Shown in pieces: positions 16,822 through 26,084 of a stretch of 64,000 nt of DNA. The translations under genes were made by a program, and so were the position numbers. The notes beneath the pieces were generated by a model. The model searched no databases, was not told the origin of the DNA, and worked only from the letters and a program-made list of their open reading frames with translations. Source of the DNA: Kamptonema formosum PCC 6407 (GTDB lineage: Bacteria; Cyanobacteriota; Cyanobacteriia; Cyanobacteriales; Microcoleaceae); assembly GCF_000332155.1 (NCBI RefSeq), contig NZ_KB235898.1:488592-552591 (forward strand), given 5' to 3'. Within the stretch, counting starts at the first letter, position 1; each line of letters opens with the position of its first letter.

Positions 16822-17192
16822 TACAAGGAAATGTAGTTGGGCGACAAGCTAGAATTAGTTTAACTTTGCGTCTGCCAGAAAATTCAAATATAGAAATTGA
16901 GTGTGTTGTTGATACAGGTTTTGAAGGTTTCTTGACTTTGCCATCGACTGCGATTGCTAAACTTGCGTTGCCTTATCTTGGACAAATTAATGCAAAGTTA
17001 GCTGATAATTCTAATGTGGCAACTAATGTTTATTTGGCAACTATTTTGTGGAATGGTGTAGAAAAAGATGTTGCAGTGCTAGGAATGGGTCGTCGTCCGC
17101 TCATCGGGACTGCGCTACTTGAAGATTATCATCTCAGTATAGACTTCTGTGATGGTGGTACGGTTCTTGTGGATGATATTTTGCGATCGTGA
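16818..17192 (+). CDS. Retropepsin-like clan AA aspartic protease
   Basis: The 124-aa protein is a single retropepsin-type lobe: catalytic Asp in VVDTGFEGFLTLP (Asp32) and the later hydrophobic-hydrophobic-Gly signature (RRPLIGTALLEDYHL, about 93-107). Such proteins must dimerise to be active. ATG overlaps the previous stop by 4 bp, making a tight two-gene unit. The pair resembles a mobile accessory module of unknown role in cyanobacteria. A toxin-antitoxin-like function has been suggested by context for such pairs, but nothing here proves it. Confidence 0.82.
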   Translation: MIQGNVVGRQARISLTLRLPENSNIEIECVVDTGFEGFLTLPSTAIAKLALPYLGQINAKLADNSNVATNVYLATILWNGVEKDVAVLGMGRRPLIGTALLEDYHLSIDFCDGGTVLVDDILRS

Positions 17193-17292
17193 GTCAGGAG
17201 GATTTTGATTATAATTGCGAGTGCGATCGCGCTTCTGTGAATTGCGATTAATTAGCTAGTAATATAGAAATAACTTCTAGGAGGCTATAGGT

Positions 17293-17667
17293 ATGACAAC
17301 CATCTCTAACGAACAAACAGCTATCATCCGCACAGAAAGAGGACTGACAATCGCGGGTACGCGCATCACTATCTACGACATCATGGACTATGTGACGGCT
17401 CAATATCCGCCGAAGTTTATTAGGGGATTATTTGATCTGACAGAGGCACAAATTAACGCGGCTTTAGCTTATATTGAGGCCAATCGTGCTGATGTTGAAG
17501 CTGAGTATCAACAGGTGCTTAGAGAAGCGGAGGAACTGCGGCTGTATTATGAAGAAAAAAATCGCGATTTGATTGCGAGAATTGCGGCGCAACCACCCAA
17601 ACCTGGTCAAGAAGCTATTCGAGCAAAACTTCAAGCAGCAAAAGCCAAATTTAAGTCTCAGCCATGA
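17293..17667 (+). CDS. DUF433 domain protein, likely antitoxin
   Basis: The 124-aa protein has a DUF433 winged-helix region (IIRTERGLTIAGTRITIYDI, followed by FDLTEAQINAALAYI) and a charged C-terminal helix rich in Glu and Arg. DUF433 proteins are commonly antitoxin-like partners of PIN-like DUF5615 proteins. An AGGAGGCTAT Shine-Dalgarno lies upstream of the ATG. The stop overlaps the next start by 4 bp (ATGA), supporting a TA-type unit. Confidence 0.85.
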   Translation: MTTISNEQTAIIRTERGLTIAGTRITIYDIMDYVTAQYPPKFIRGLFDLTEAQINAALAYIEANRADVEAEYQQVLREAEELRLYYEEKNRDLIARIAAQPPKPGQEAIRAKLQAAKAKFKSQP

Positions 17668-18059
17668 ATTTTTTAGTCGATCATAATTTGAGAGGACACG
17701 CCGTACTTCTCTCAGGTAGTATTTTAAGTAGTGGCTGGCTAGATTGGGTTCTCATTCGATTTATCACCTTTGACGAAGTGAGCCTACCAATCAATAGTGA
17801 CGATCGGGTTGTTTGGCGGTTAGCTCAATCAAACCAGATGATTCTATTGACCGCCAATCGGAGTATGAAGGGTGATAACTCTCTGGAACAAGTGATGCGC
17901 GAGGAAATAACTTCTACATCACTCCCCGTGATTACTATTAGCGATGCCGATCGCTTGTTGAATGACTTTGAATATCGGGAGCGTTGTGCGATTCGTCTGG
18001 TTGAAATTGTGATTGATATTAATACTTATATGGGTGTAAGTCGGCTTTTTATCCCATGA
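17664..18059 (+). CDS. PIN-like (DUF5615-type) putative nuclease toxin
   Basis: The 131-aa protein starts MNFLVDHNLRGHA, the usual opening of Mut7-C/DUF5615-like PIN-fold proteins, with the first acidic residue in LVDHNL. A second acidic site is in NSDDRVVWRLAQ and the segment MILLTANRS follows. It is translationally coupled to the DUF433 gene, consistent with a toxin role; RNase activity is inferred. Its last 34 bp overlap a convergent radical SAM remnant. Confidence 0.75.
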   Translation: MNFLVDHNLRGHAVLLSGSILSSGWLDWVLIRFITFDEVSLPINSDDRVVWRLAQSNQMILLTANRSMKGDNSLEQVMREEITSTSLPVITISDADRLLNDFEYRERCAIRLVEIVIDINTYMGVSRLFIP

Positions 18060-18493
18060 AGTAGGGTTAAGGTTGTTAAAGAGTGCGATTGCGCTTCTTC
18101 ACCGTCAAGACCATTGCTAATATTTGGACATACAAAATATTCCAAATTATTACTTTTACACCAGTTATATATCCAATCAATAGAACTATGTGTCAGAGTA
18201 GTGATCGGTGTTTTACAAAGAAGATTAAAGCCACACTCGCGAAGAATCTCTATGTTTTCGAGTACCTGTTTAAAAGATCGCCGTCCAGTTACTTTTTCGT
18301 AACTATCTTCATCGTGACCGTAAATGCTAACCTCAATCATATAAGGTGGATAACGCTTAAATATTTCGATATGCTGGGCTGTTAACTTTTCTAAGTTAGT
18401 GAAAACAGACACAATAATACCTGCCAAGCGGAGTTTTTCATAAATGGTTGTAAAATGCTGATAGTGGGTTATCGAAAGCTGAATTGTGGCAAG
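18026..18493 (-). pseudogene. Radical SAM protein remnant (C-terminal part)
   Basis: The open frame gives about 155 residues of a PqqE/MoaA-like radical SAM barrel (GIIVSVFTNLEKL, VSIYGHDEDSYEKVTG, KQVLENIEILRECG). The N-terminal part with the CxxxCxxC iron-sulfur motif is missing: the frame is closed by a TGA at 18494-18496, where a different remnant on the plus strand begins. An ATG inside at 18427 is unlikely to be a real start. Best read as a truncated relic. Confidence 0.75.
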
Positions 18494-18603
18494 TCATCCA
18501 ATCTTTAACCAGACGCAGCTTAGTTGAAAAAGTGCAAGTAGAAGCGCGATCGATGTTTCTCATTAATCCTGTATTCAAAGCATACATTCAGTCTAAAATA
18601 TAG
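18454..18603 (+). pseudogene. Winged-helix tail of an NB-ARC/AAA-type protein, remnant
   Basis: A plus-strand frame ending at TAG 18601-18603 reads KAELWQVIQSLTRRSLVE, then MFLINPVFKAYIQSKI. That is the type of C-terminal winged helix found after NB-ARC-like ATPase domains of cyanobacterial WD40/TPR proteins. The rest of the gene is absent. It abuts the radical SAM relic at about 18480-18493, so a deletion or insertion joined two gene fragments here. The assignment is by pattern only. Confidence 0.45.
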
Positions 18604-18631
18604 ATCGTAATTTGAGCGCGATCGTCAATTT

Positions 18632-19213
18632 CTACCTCAACAATTGCATAAAAGCATTCACCGCATCATATTGATCCGCCATCCGCGAATAAAACTCGAT
18701 TAATCTTAAATCCAGCTCCGGCAACAATTCACTCTTACTCACCAATTCATACCCAGTTGAACGCAAACAATAAACCGAAATCACACCATCCTCCCAAAAC
18801 CAAACCTCCTGCACTCCCACTCGACGATAAATTTCCAGCGTATCAATTCCACCACTTGTCACTGTCACCTCAATCGCCAAATCTGGAACTGACTTTCGCG
18901 TACCCAAACAATAAGACTCGTCTGGTTCTTTCCGCGCCCCCAATTCCTTCATCCCAATCGTCGTACTACCACGCCCATAAAAACGAATGTTTTTCATCCG
19001 CATATAAATCTCTACAAGCTGACCTAAAGTTTTTTTAGGTTCTTCATGTTCCTCAGATAAAGGAGCCATAATTTGTAAACACCCATCCAAATAAGTTAAA
19101 CGTGCGCCTGTTTCAGCCAAATCTACATCCAACTTTTCCAGAGTCTCCCACGTCACATTTGACAGCAAAGCTCTACCTTTATTCAATTCAGCCTTAGAAA
19201 TTGCGATAACCAT
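18632..19213 (-). CDS. Uma2 family (DUF820) putative PD-(D/E)XK nuclease
   Basis: The roughly 193-aa protein has the Uma2 layout: TYLDGCLQIMAPLSEEHE, GARKEPDESYCLG, then the core SVPDLAIEVTVTSGGIDTL and VGVQEVWFWEDG. The usual Lys in the GIDKL segment is Thr here, so catalytic competence is uncertain. I choose the ATG at 19213 because AAAGGTGAG lies 5 nt upstream; an ATG 30 bp further up is the alternative. Uma2 genes are numerous in cyanobacteria and of unknown role. Confidence 0.85.
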   Translation of the reverse strand: MVIAISKAELNKGRALLSNVTWETLEKLDVDLAETGARLTYLDGCLQIMAPLSEEHEEPKKTLGQLVEIYMRMKNIRFYGRGSTTIGMKELGARKEPDESYCLGTRKSVPDLAIEVTVTSGGIDTLEIYRRVGVQEVWFWEDGVISVYCLRSTGYELVSKSELLPELDLRLIEFYSRMADQYDAVNAFMQLLR

Positions 19214-19246
19214 CTGACTCACCTTTCGCGATCGCTTTTCCATAAA

Positions 19247-19374
19247 ATAGCACGTCTAAATCAATTGTGTAATTTTGTAGGGGCAATACTCTGCGTGAAG
19301 CGTAGCTATCGCTGTCAGGAGTAGGCACGGAGATACTACCCTACAACTTTGTAAGAACTATCTAGACGTGCTAT
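19247..19374. mobile_element. MITE-like element (128 bp) with TAGACGTGCTAT ends
   Basis: The left end ATAGCACGTCTA (19247-19258) and the right end TAGACGTGCTAT (19363-19374) are perfect inverses, and the complementarity resumes inside (TTTTGTAGGG / CCCTACAACTTTG). No ORF is present. Confidence 0.7.
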
Positions 19375-19440
19375 GCCGTATTAAGTATAGAATTGGTAGC
19401 ATAGAAGAAACTGCAATCCCATTAAAGGTTAGCTAAGATT

Positions 19441-20379
19441 ATGATATCCGATCGCAAAATAAATTGGCAATCTGCCAATTTAAAAGCAATTCAGCAGCGA
19501 CTCGCTTGGCTACAAACACAAGCAGATGGAATCCTTTATTGCGAACCTTCAGGAGTTCACTTTGTGATAGTTAGAAAAGATAAATCTCAGGTGAGATTAG
19601 CTTTAGTAGAAAAGATTAATTTAAACACGGATTTAGTGCAATCGGTGTTTAACTTAAATAATCCCCTAGATTTAGTCTCCGCTTACACTCAAGCAATGCT
19701 GTTAAGTTTAGTCTGGAAACCTGAACCGCAGAAAATTTATATTGCTGGCTTTGGCGGTGGGAGGATTCCCCTAGTTTTACATCATTATTTCCCTGATGCT
19801 GCGATTGAATGTGCTGATATTGAGCCAACTGCGCCTGCGGTTGCGGAAAAGTTTTTCGGAGTACAATTTAATGATAAACTTCAATTGGTAATTCAAGATG
19901 GAAGAGAGTATCTTGAGCAAAAAAATCAAGATATTCAGTATGATATAATTATGACTGATGTATTTTTGGGCAGCGGTTATATGCCGCAGGGATTAGGAAC
20001 AAAGGAATTTTATCAACTTTGCGAACAACACTTGTCAAGAGATGGAGTTATTGCAGTTAATCTGCTGCAAAGGGATGAGTTCTATGCTGAAAAAGTAAAG
20101 ACTATCCAAAGTGTATTTGCACAAATATATATATGTCTTTGGAATCAAGTTAATAGTATTATTATTGCTACTAATAGCAGTGCGATTGATAAAAATGAAA
20201 TTATGGCAAGAGTCAACTATCTACAAGATTATCATCAGTTTTCCTTTTCTTTAGTAGATAGAGCTGTTGAGATCGAAGCAGGTAAAGAATTGTCGGAAAT
20301 TGTCCCTAATTTAGACAAAGCTCAAGTTTTAAGGGATGAGTCGCCGCCTGCGGGTTATTTTAACTCCTGGTTATACTAA
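19441..20379 (+). CDS. Spermidine synthase-like SAM methyltransferase-fold protein
   Basis: The 312-aa protein has the Rossmann core of spermidine synthase-like proteins: glycine-rich IYIAGFGGGRIPLVLHH (motif I), IECADIEP (motif post I), a VIQDGREYLE acidic site and YDIIMTDVF. N-terminal residues 1-95 form a beta-rich domain as in polyamine synthases. It is likely cytoplasmic and probably uses SAM or decarboxylated SAM. True polyamine activity is not certain, since the family also contains plain methyltransferases. Confidence 0.75.
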   Translation: MISDRKINWQSANLKAIQQRLAWLQTQADGILYCEPSGVHFVIVRKDKSQVRLALVEKINLNTDLVQSVFNLNNPLDLVSAYTQAMLLSLVWKPEPQKIYIAGFGGGRIPLVLHHYFPDAAIECADIEPTAPAVAEKFFGVQFNDKLQLVIQDGREYLEQKNQDIQYDIIMTDVFLGSGYMPQGLGTKEFYQLCEQHLSRDGVIAVNLLQRDEFYAEKVKTIQSVFAQIYICLWNQVNSIIIATNSSAIDKNEIMARVNYLQDYHQFSFSLVDRAVEIEAGKELSEIVPNLDKAQVLRDESPPAGYFNSWLY

Positions 20380-20407
20380 TTCTGAAAAGTATTGCTACAA
20401 TCCTGAT

Positions 20408-20487
20408 GTTGGGTTTCACTTCGTTACACCCAACCTACTATTATCACTAATTGCTAACAGTTAACCGTTAACAGTTAACCGTTAACA
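20408..20487. repeat. GTTGGGT hairpin followed by TTAACAG/TTAACCG array
   Basis: GTTGGGT (20408-20414) pairs with ACCCAAC (20428-20434), a common dispersed cyanobacterial hairpin. A palindromic AACAGTTAACCGTTAAC array follows to 20487. It sits between convergent genes and may serve as a bidirectional transcription stop. Confidence 0.7.
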
Positions 20488-20489
20488 AG

Positions 20490-20918
20490 CTATATACACT
20501 CCTTCATTCGCTTTTCTAGGCGCTCTAGCAATGTATCTACGTCCGTTGCAACTTGCTCAAAACAACTAGCGAGTGGGAGTTCCGGTTCAAATTGGATCAT
20601 TTTAACTTGACCTTCACCAATGCTAATAATCACCACTTCTTTTTCAGGATCGTGAGCATCTAAAACTCCCAAAATCTCCTGAATATGATCCTTCACATTC
20701 CGGTTCAGCGTTTCTATCGCTTCTCTGCTACAATAGACGAAATGCGGTGTTGGTTCAATATCAATTCCCAGAGTTTGATCGCTTTCTTTACCACGTTCTA
20801 ACAATAGCCCCCAAGCTAAAGCAGCTATTTCTTGCTGATTAGCTTTAATGAATTTATCTAATTTCCGTCGCCAGTTGTTTTCGTCTCGATCCTGCTGAGG
20901 GACACCAAATAATAACAT
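20490..20918 (-). CDS. Small conserved cyanobacterial protein, possibly CcmS-like
   Basis: The 142-aa protein begins MLLFGVPQQDRDENNWRRKL, then reads LDKFIKANQQEIAALAWGLLL and IEPTPHFVYCSREAIETLN. It recalls the small beta-carboxysome assembly chaperone CcmS as I remember it, but no carboxysome genes are nearby and I cannot check. There is no signal peptide or membrane segment. A neutral call is a conserved cytoplasmic protein of unknown function. Confidence 0.45.
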   Translation of the reverse strand: MLLFGVPQQDRDENNWRRKLDKFIKANQQEIAALAWGLLLERGKESDQTLGIDIEPTPHFVYCSREAIETLNRNVKDHIQEILGVLDAHDPEKEVVIISIGEGQVKMIQFEPELPLASCFEQVATDVDTLLERLEKRMKECI

Positions 20919-21133
20919 TTTATCCTCTTGTTTATTGTCAATTAGGAAATAATAAGTAGGCGGATATAATTAAACTTAACTATCTCCTTGCAAACATCAG
21001 TATATCATTATGACTACAACTCTGTCATGGTGAGCTAAGCGAAGCAATCTCAAGAATTTGGGATTATTTCACTGCTTTGACAACGACTTTAATATATTTT
21101 CGCCATGACTAAAGAATACATATATTCGCCTAC

Positions 21134-22933
21134 TTACTCCCCTACAATATTTGATTTTAAACCAGATTGGACGCGCCAAAGTGCGGCATAAACTGCATTT
21201 TGTTCCAGCAGTTGTTCGTGCCTTCCCCATTCTACCAGCCTTCCTTGTTCCATTACATAGATACAGTCAGCATTGCGGACGGTAGAAAGACGATGTGCGA
21301 TCGCGATCGTTGTCCGATTTTTCGTAATCCGTTCCAGGGATCGCTGAATTGCTGCCTCAGTTTCATTATCTACGGCCGATGTCGCTTCATCAAGGATCAA
21401 AATAGGCGGATTCTTCAAAACTGCCCGCGCGATCGCAATCCGCTGCCTCTGTCCCCCCGACAATTTTTGACCTCGCTCCCCTACAATTGTCTCATAACCT
21501 TGCGGCAATTCCTTAATAAATTCCTCCGCTTCCGCAATTTTAGCCGCTAACGCGATTTGTTTAGGCGTTGCGTCAAAAGTGCCATAGGCGATATTTTCTG
21601 CTACCGTACCGTGAAATAGAAATACATCCTGACTCACTAACCCAATCGCCCGTCGTAAATCCTTCAAATTCAGTTTATTTAATTCTATTCCATCCAGCGT
21701 AATCTTACCTGATTGTATCTCGTAAAACCTTAATAATAATTTCACGAGTGTACTTTTTCCCGAACCAGTCGAACCCACAATCGCAATAGTTTTACCTGCG
21801 GGAATCTTAAGAGAAAAATACCTAATTACTGGCTGTCTTTGATGATAAGCAAAGGTGACATTTTCAAATTCTAACTCTCCTCTGACAGAACTAATTGGCA
21901 AGCGGAGATCTCCCGTAGGGATCGTAGTCGGAGTATCCAGTAAATTCATCACTCGATTTGTAGAGGCCATCGCCCGTTGATACTGATCGAGAGTGTCCCC
22001 CAACCGCGTCAAAGGCCAAAGCAAGCGCTGTGTTAAAAATACCAATACGCTATAAGTACCGACGGACATTCTACCCGCGACTGTTTCCATGCCACCAACT
22101 AGCAAAGTCGCTGTAAAACCCAACAAAATAATTACTCGAATTATGGGAATAAAAGCAGCAGAAAGCACAATTGCGCGACGGTTACTTTGCCGATAAGCTT
22201 CGCTTTCTTTCTCAATCCGCTTAATTTCATACTCTTCGGCGGTAAAACTTTTAATGGTTGTAATCCCGCTTAAATTATTTGCTAATTGGCCGTTAAGTAA
22301 ACCTACTTTTTCCCGCACATCGGCATAACGGGGAGCAAGATATCCCTGAAAAGCAATCGAACCCCAGATAATAAATGGCATCGGTAACATAGCGAACCAA
22401 GCTACATTGGGAGAGGCCAGAAAGAAAGCACCACCGATAATGATTACGGTGGTCACAAGTTGGAGTAAGTCATTTGCGCCACTATCTAAAAAGCGCTCCA
22501 ATTGATTGATATCATCGTTAAGTATGGACATCAATCCGCCCAAACTTCGCTCTTCAAAATAAGCTAATTCTAATTCTTGGAGGTGAGTATAGGCATTGAT
22601 GCGTAAGTCATGTTCAATGTTCTGAGCCAAATTTCGCCATAACCAATCATAGGCATATTCAAAAACAGATTCTAATCCCCAAACAATGAAACTGAGGAGA
22701 GTAAGTATTAACAGTTGGGAAAAGACATCCTGTACGCCCCATTGAGCTATGAATGAATTTTCTTTTTTTACTACTACGTCAACTGCTGCACCGATTAAAG
22801 CCGGGGGTGCTAAGTCGAAGATTTTATTTAAAATTGAGCAAATACTTGCCAGCCAAATTTGCACGCGATAACGTCGTCCATATTTCAGCAGGCGATTGAG
22901 AGGAGGTTTAGATTTAGGTAGATTGGGTGACAA
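21134..22933 (-). CDS. ABC exporter, fused permease-ATPase (MsbA/MdlB type)
   Basis: The 599-aa half-transporter has a six-helix membrane domain (about 30-320) and a nucleotide-binding domain with Walker A (GSTGSGKST), Q-loop, signature LSGGQRQR, Walker B ([10 protein letters not shown]) and H-loop (AHRLSTV). It probably homodimerises and exports a lipid, peptide or drug from the cytoplasmic membrane; the substrate cannot be told. The permease segment [13 protein letters not shown] is typical of the MsbA/BmrA group. It is a single-gene unit. Confidence 0.93.
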   Translation of the reverse strand: MSPNLPKSKPPLNRLLKYGRRYRVQIWLASICSILNKIFDLAPPALIGAAVDVVVKKENSFIAQWGVQDVFSQLLILTLLSFIVWGLESVFEYAYDWLWRNLAQNIEHDLRINAYTHLQELELAYFEERSLGGLMSILNDDINQLERFLDSGANDLLQLVTTVIIIGGAFFLASPNVAWFAMLPMPFIIWGSIAFQGYLAPRYADVREKVGLLNGQLANNLSGITTIKSFTAEEYEIKRIEKESEAYRQSNRRAIVLSAAFIPIIRVIILLGFTATLLVGGMETVAGRMSVGTYSVLVFLTQRLLWPLTRLGDTLDQYQRAMASTNRVMNLLDTPTTIPTGDLRLPISSVRGELEFENVTFAYHQRQPVIRYFSLKIPAGKTIAIVGSTGSGKSTLVKLLLRFYEIQSGKITLDGIELNKLNLKDLRRAIGLVSQDVFLFHGTVAENIAYGTFDATPKQIALAAKIAEAEEFIKELPQGYETIVGERGQKLSGGQRQRIAIARAVLKNPPILILDEATSAVDNETEAAIQRSLERITKNRTTIAIAHRLSTVRNADCIYVMEQGRLVEWGRHEQLLEQNAVYAALWRVQSGLKSNIVGE

Positions 22934-23272
22934 TTTAGGATTGAGGTAAGTGGGTAAATTTCAGATTTTGTACTACTTTTTATCACCCGCCAGGGAATTT
23001 ATTCCCTGGTTAATAGCGAAAGTCGGTTAAAACTTAGATTTTATACTATTGTCAGTAAAGGACTCAATCGCTGTGTGGGGGCGGGTTTTTTAGCCTTTGC
23101 AGTACCGTTAAAGCTGTTGGCGAACCCGCCCCTACAGGTTTTTGCGAATGGTACAAGAGCTGAATTTTAACCTACTTTCGCTATTAAGCGGGGACTTTCT
23201 TCCCCGATCGCCTAACGGGTAGATTAAGAGTCAACAACTACTTTGATTTTGACGTACCTAGAGCGTCTTTAA
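22934..23272. other. Gene-free region with dispersed hairpin
   Basis: The 339 bp lies between two co-directional minus-strand genes. It holds a large imperfect hairpin, GGGGCGGGTT (about 23084) pairing with AACCCGCCCC (about 23143), a common cyanobacterial dispersed repeat. A GGGAATTTATTCCC palindrome lies near 22991. No coding signal is seen. Confidence 0.5.
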
Positions 23273-24736
23273 TTACGCTTTAAATGTCAACACTGGTTGC
23301 ATTATAGCCACGATGTCAACCATTTTAGCTTCAACTTGAGCGTCGATCGCTGGTTGAATTGGTTTGTAAGCGGCTGGGGCTTCTTCAATTCTACGCTCCT
23401 GGCGTAAAGTAATGCAATCCACCCCAGTTAAACCCAATTTTTCTTCTGTTTTGTCGGCCCCTTGGCGGGTGAGATCGAAGCGCGATCGCGCTCTACCTGC
23501 ACCGTGAGATGCTGAATTGAGAAATTGGGGGTTTCCCAGGCCAACCAGCAGGTAAGACGGCGCACCCATCGAACCGGGGACGATCGCAGGCTGTCCAGAA
23601 TGTGCGGGACAAGCGCCTTTGCGCGTTACCCAACCGGCACCTTCAACTAAGGTGATATTGTGCGGCAAATCGTAGACTAAAGGGGCCTCGATATCGCCAT
23701 AAACTTGTCGCAGGCGCAAACGTAGCAATTCTGCTAACAGCAGGCGGTTGAGAAAACCATAGTTAGCGGCGGTTGCTTGTGCTTGTAGGTAGTCTGCAAC
23801 GAGGTTGGGGGTGTCGTGGGCTGAAAGGGGGAAAAGCCGAGATTCGGGGGTTTTGAGGTGCTTTGGCCACGCTTCCTGTGCGCGATCGCGCCACATTCCG
23901 CCGATGTATTTGCCGACATTGCGCGATCCTGAGTGAATCATAAAGGCGAGTTGACCCGATCGCACTCCCCAATTGTAAGCATAAGCCTTGTCTACAACTT
24001 CCTCAACTACCTGAATTTCCACAAAATGATTACCACCGCCAATGGTTGCAAGTCCGCCGTCGCGCACGATTCCACTGCTGGGTACGAGTTCGGCGGGGGC
24101 CCATTTTACATCCCCATTCATGGAACCGCCTAAGTAGACGCGATCGCACTCCTTGGCTAACTGCGTCCAGTCGGAATCGATCGCACTGCCAGTTGCCTTG
24201 TCCAGCATACCATCCAGCCATCCGGGAATGCCGTATTGGAACATAGAACGAGCGGTTTTGGCTGTCATCGCCACATCGCGAGTACCAAAAAAATAGTCGC
24301 CTTTCATCAATTCCACGAAGCGATCGCGCTGGGCGAGGAAGCGATCGATCGTCAAGTCAGCAACGTGCAACCGCATCCCGCAGTTGATGTCTGAACCGAC
24401 AGCAGCAGGAACGATAATTCCTTGTGTTTCCACAACAGAACCGATCGCAACTCCTGCATCACCTGGATGAAAATCTGGAGTCGCGATCGCGCAGCAAACA
24501 CAACCACCTTTGGGATGGCTAACTTGAGCTAAATTCGCCAATTGTTTAAACGCTTTTGCTTCCACTGGGAAACCCTCTGGGAGCAAAATTTCTGCTGTTT
24601 TAGCAGCGCGATCGTCCCCGTCAAATTTTAGGGAACTATTGAGACAAATTGAGTAAACTTTGTTGTTGTAACTGACATCCAAACCCTCACGAGCTAAAGC
24701 CCGCAGGAGCCGATTGAGATTTTTTGGCTGCTGCAT
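23273..24736 (-). CDS. rtcB: RtcB-type RNA 3'-phosphate ligase
   Basis: The 487-aa protein has RtcB signatures: VGSDINCGMRL (Mn-binding Asp and Cys), GGNHFVEIQ, MIHSGSRNVG, VPGSMG and SHGAGRARSR, where the His accepts GMP. RtcB joins 2',3'-cyclic phosphate or 3'-phosphate RNA ends to 5'-OH ends in a GTP- and Mn-dependent reaction, for tRNA or rRNA repair. The length is normal and all motifs are kept. No archease gene or RtcR regulator is visible nearby. A hairpin GTAAAAAAGTTG-aagg-CAACTTTTTAC at about 24829-24855 lies upstream. Confidence 0.9.
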   Translation of the reverse strand: MQQPKNLNRLLRALAREGLDVSYNNKVYSICLNSSLKFDGDDRAAKTAEILLPEGFPVEAKAFKQLANLAQVSHPKGGCVCCAIATPDFHPGDAGVAIGSVVETQGIIVPAAVGSDINCGMRLHVADLTIDRFLAQRDRFVELMKGDYFFGTRDVAMTAKTARSMFQYGIPGWLDGMLDKATGSAIDSDWTQLAKECDRVYLGGSMNGDVKWAPAELVPSSGIVRDGGLATIGGGNHFVEIQVVEEVVDKAYAYNWGVRSGQLAFMIHSGSRNVGKYIGGMWRDRAQEAWPKHLKTPESRLFPLSAHDTPNLVADYLQAQATAANYGFLNRLLLAELLRLRLRQVYGDIEAPLVYDLPHNITLVEGAGWVTRKGACPAHSGQPAIVPGSMGAPSYLLVGLGNPQFLNSASHGAGRARSRFDLTRQGADKTEEKLGLTGVDCITLRQERRIEEAPAAYKPIQPAIDAQVEAKMVDIVAIMQPVLTFKA

Positions 24737-24947
24737 AAGTAGTTTCTGGCAAGTTGCAGAGCAACCTCCATGAAGCGATGATTTTTGAAGAGTTAAAAGA
24801 CTTAGGTTCAGCAGCCGCAGTCTTTTGTAAAAAAGTTGAAGGCAACTTTTTACATTACCTATATCCTGCCCTATAATTTTAGAGATGTCAACTGCATGAC
24901 AAAAAAGTTAAAATAACATTAACACTTCGCTGTAAACTTAAACTATT

Positions 24948-25634
24948 ATGACTACTTTAATTTCCCAAGTCCGCCAAGGCGCGATCGCTAACAAGTTACC
25001 CAAATGGATACCCGCCACTTGGGAGGATTACTTGGTATATCGCGACGATCCTACCCTTGAGAGAGTCAGACTGTTTTTTAATGGTAACTACCTTTTTGTT
25101 GATGATATGAGTGGCGAAGGAATTAATCATGCTAGCATCAATAACCTATTCACGATGCTATTTTTTATCTGGTTTAGTCGCCAAGTAGTACAAACAGCTA
25201 GCTCTCTGGGAGGCTGTTTAATCGAAAAGCCAAACACGCAAGCCGCCTCACCAGATTTAGTTTTATACATTGGTGAAGGTGTGCCCCAATGGCAAGAAGG
25301 AGAACCGCGATTAATTAATTTGAATCAATGGCGAGTTCCCGATTTAGTAGGGGAAGTTGGAGATACTACTCTAGCCACAGATTTAGATGAAAAAAAGAAA
25401 CTTTATGCGGATTTAGGTATCCCTGAATATTGGGCAATTGATGTTAAGGGAAAACGAGTCTTCGCCTTCCGTTTACAGTCAAGTGGAATTTACGAACAAA
25501 TACAAGAATCTGTAGCTTTATCGGGCTTACCAATTGCTTTGCTAGAAGAAACTTTAGAGCGTTTAAATCAAGGGACTAATATTAGTGCGGCTAATTGGTT
25601 TGCACAAGCGATCGCGACCATGAGTGCTGAGTAA
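24948..25634 (+). CDS. Uma2 family (DUF820) putative PD-(D/E)XK nuclease
   Basis: The 228-aa protein has the Uma2 core: VPDLVGEVGDTTLATDLDEKKKLYADLGIPEYWAID, read here as acidic PDL and GEV followed by a conserved Lys and the YADLGIPEYW helix. Unlike the copy at 18.6-19.2 kb, the Lys in the DEKKKL segment is kept. The function of the family in cyanobacteria is unknown. It is divergent from rtcB, with a 211-bp intergenic region between them. Confidence 0.85.
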   Translation: MTTLISQVRQGAIANKLPKWIPATWEDYLVYRDDPTLERVRLFFNGNYLFVDDMSGEGINHASINNLFTMLFFIWFSRQVVQTASSLGGCLIEKPNTQAASPDLVLYIGEGVPQWQEGEPRLINLNQWRVPDLVGEVGDTTLATDLDEKKKLYADLGIPEYWAIDVKGKRVFAFRLQSSGIYEQIQESVALSGLPIALLEETLERLNQGTNISAANWFAQAIATMSAE

Positions 25635-25790
25635 GTAGAAGGAAGAAGGAAGAATATTTATAAAGTCAGCTTTTTAGCCATCCTTATCTTATGTTTATTA
25701 GGTGGATTTACTTAACTGACATCAATCTGTGTGTCAGAGTGAAAATGCGATTTTTACCTCAAATCGGATATTTCTTACAAAACTTTATAT

Positions 25791-26084
25791 ATAGCCACCC
25801 CCAAGTTAGTTAAGACATTATGAGTTCCACCAAACTCCCTAATTCTATTTCCATCTTCCCCTCTCCCCATCTTCCCCATCTTCCACATCTTCCCCATCTT
25901 CCCCCATCTCCCCCTATCTCCCCCATCTTCCCCATCTTCCCCATCTTCCCCATCTTCCCCATCTTCCCCATCTTCCCCATCTCCCCTATCTCCCCCCTCT
26001 TCCCCATCTCCCCCATCCTCCCCTATCTCCCCCCCTCTCCCCCTCTCTTCCCCTAGCCCCTAGCCCCTAGCCCCTAGCCCCTTC
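25791..26084. repeat. TATAGCCACCCC repeat plus (CCCCATCTT)n and CCCTAGC arrays
   Basis: A copy of the dispersed hairpin repeat (TATAGCCACCCCCAAGTTAGTTAAGACATT, read in two pieces from about 25791) is followed by a T/C-rich spacer. Then come about twenty 9-mers CCCCATCTT (about 25855-26050) and a CCCTAGC array that ends exactly at the neighbouring gene's stop. The 78-aa and 68-aa ORFs across it are repeat artefacts. Bases 25635-25790 hold nothing recognisable. Confidence 0.85.

Noticed and set aside
25810..26056. Opposed ORFs of 68 and 78 aa with HLP or GKM repeats
   Set aside because: They are direct translations of the CCCCATCTT array on both strands; no independent coding signal.
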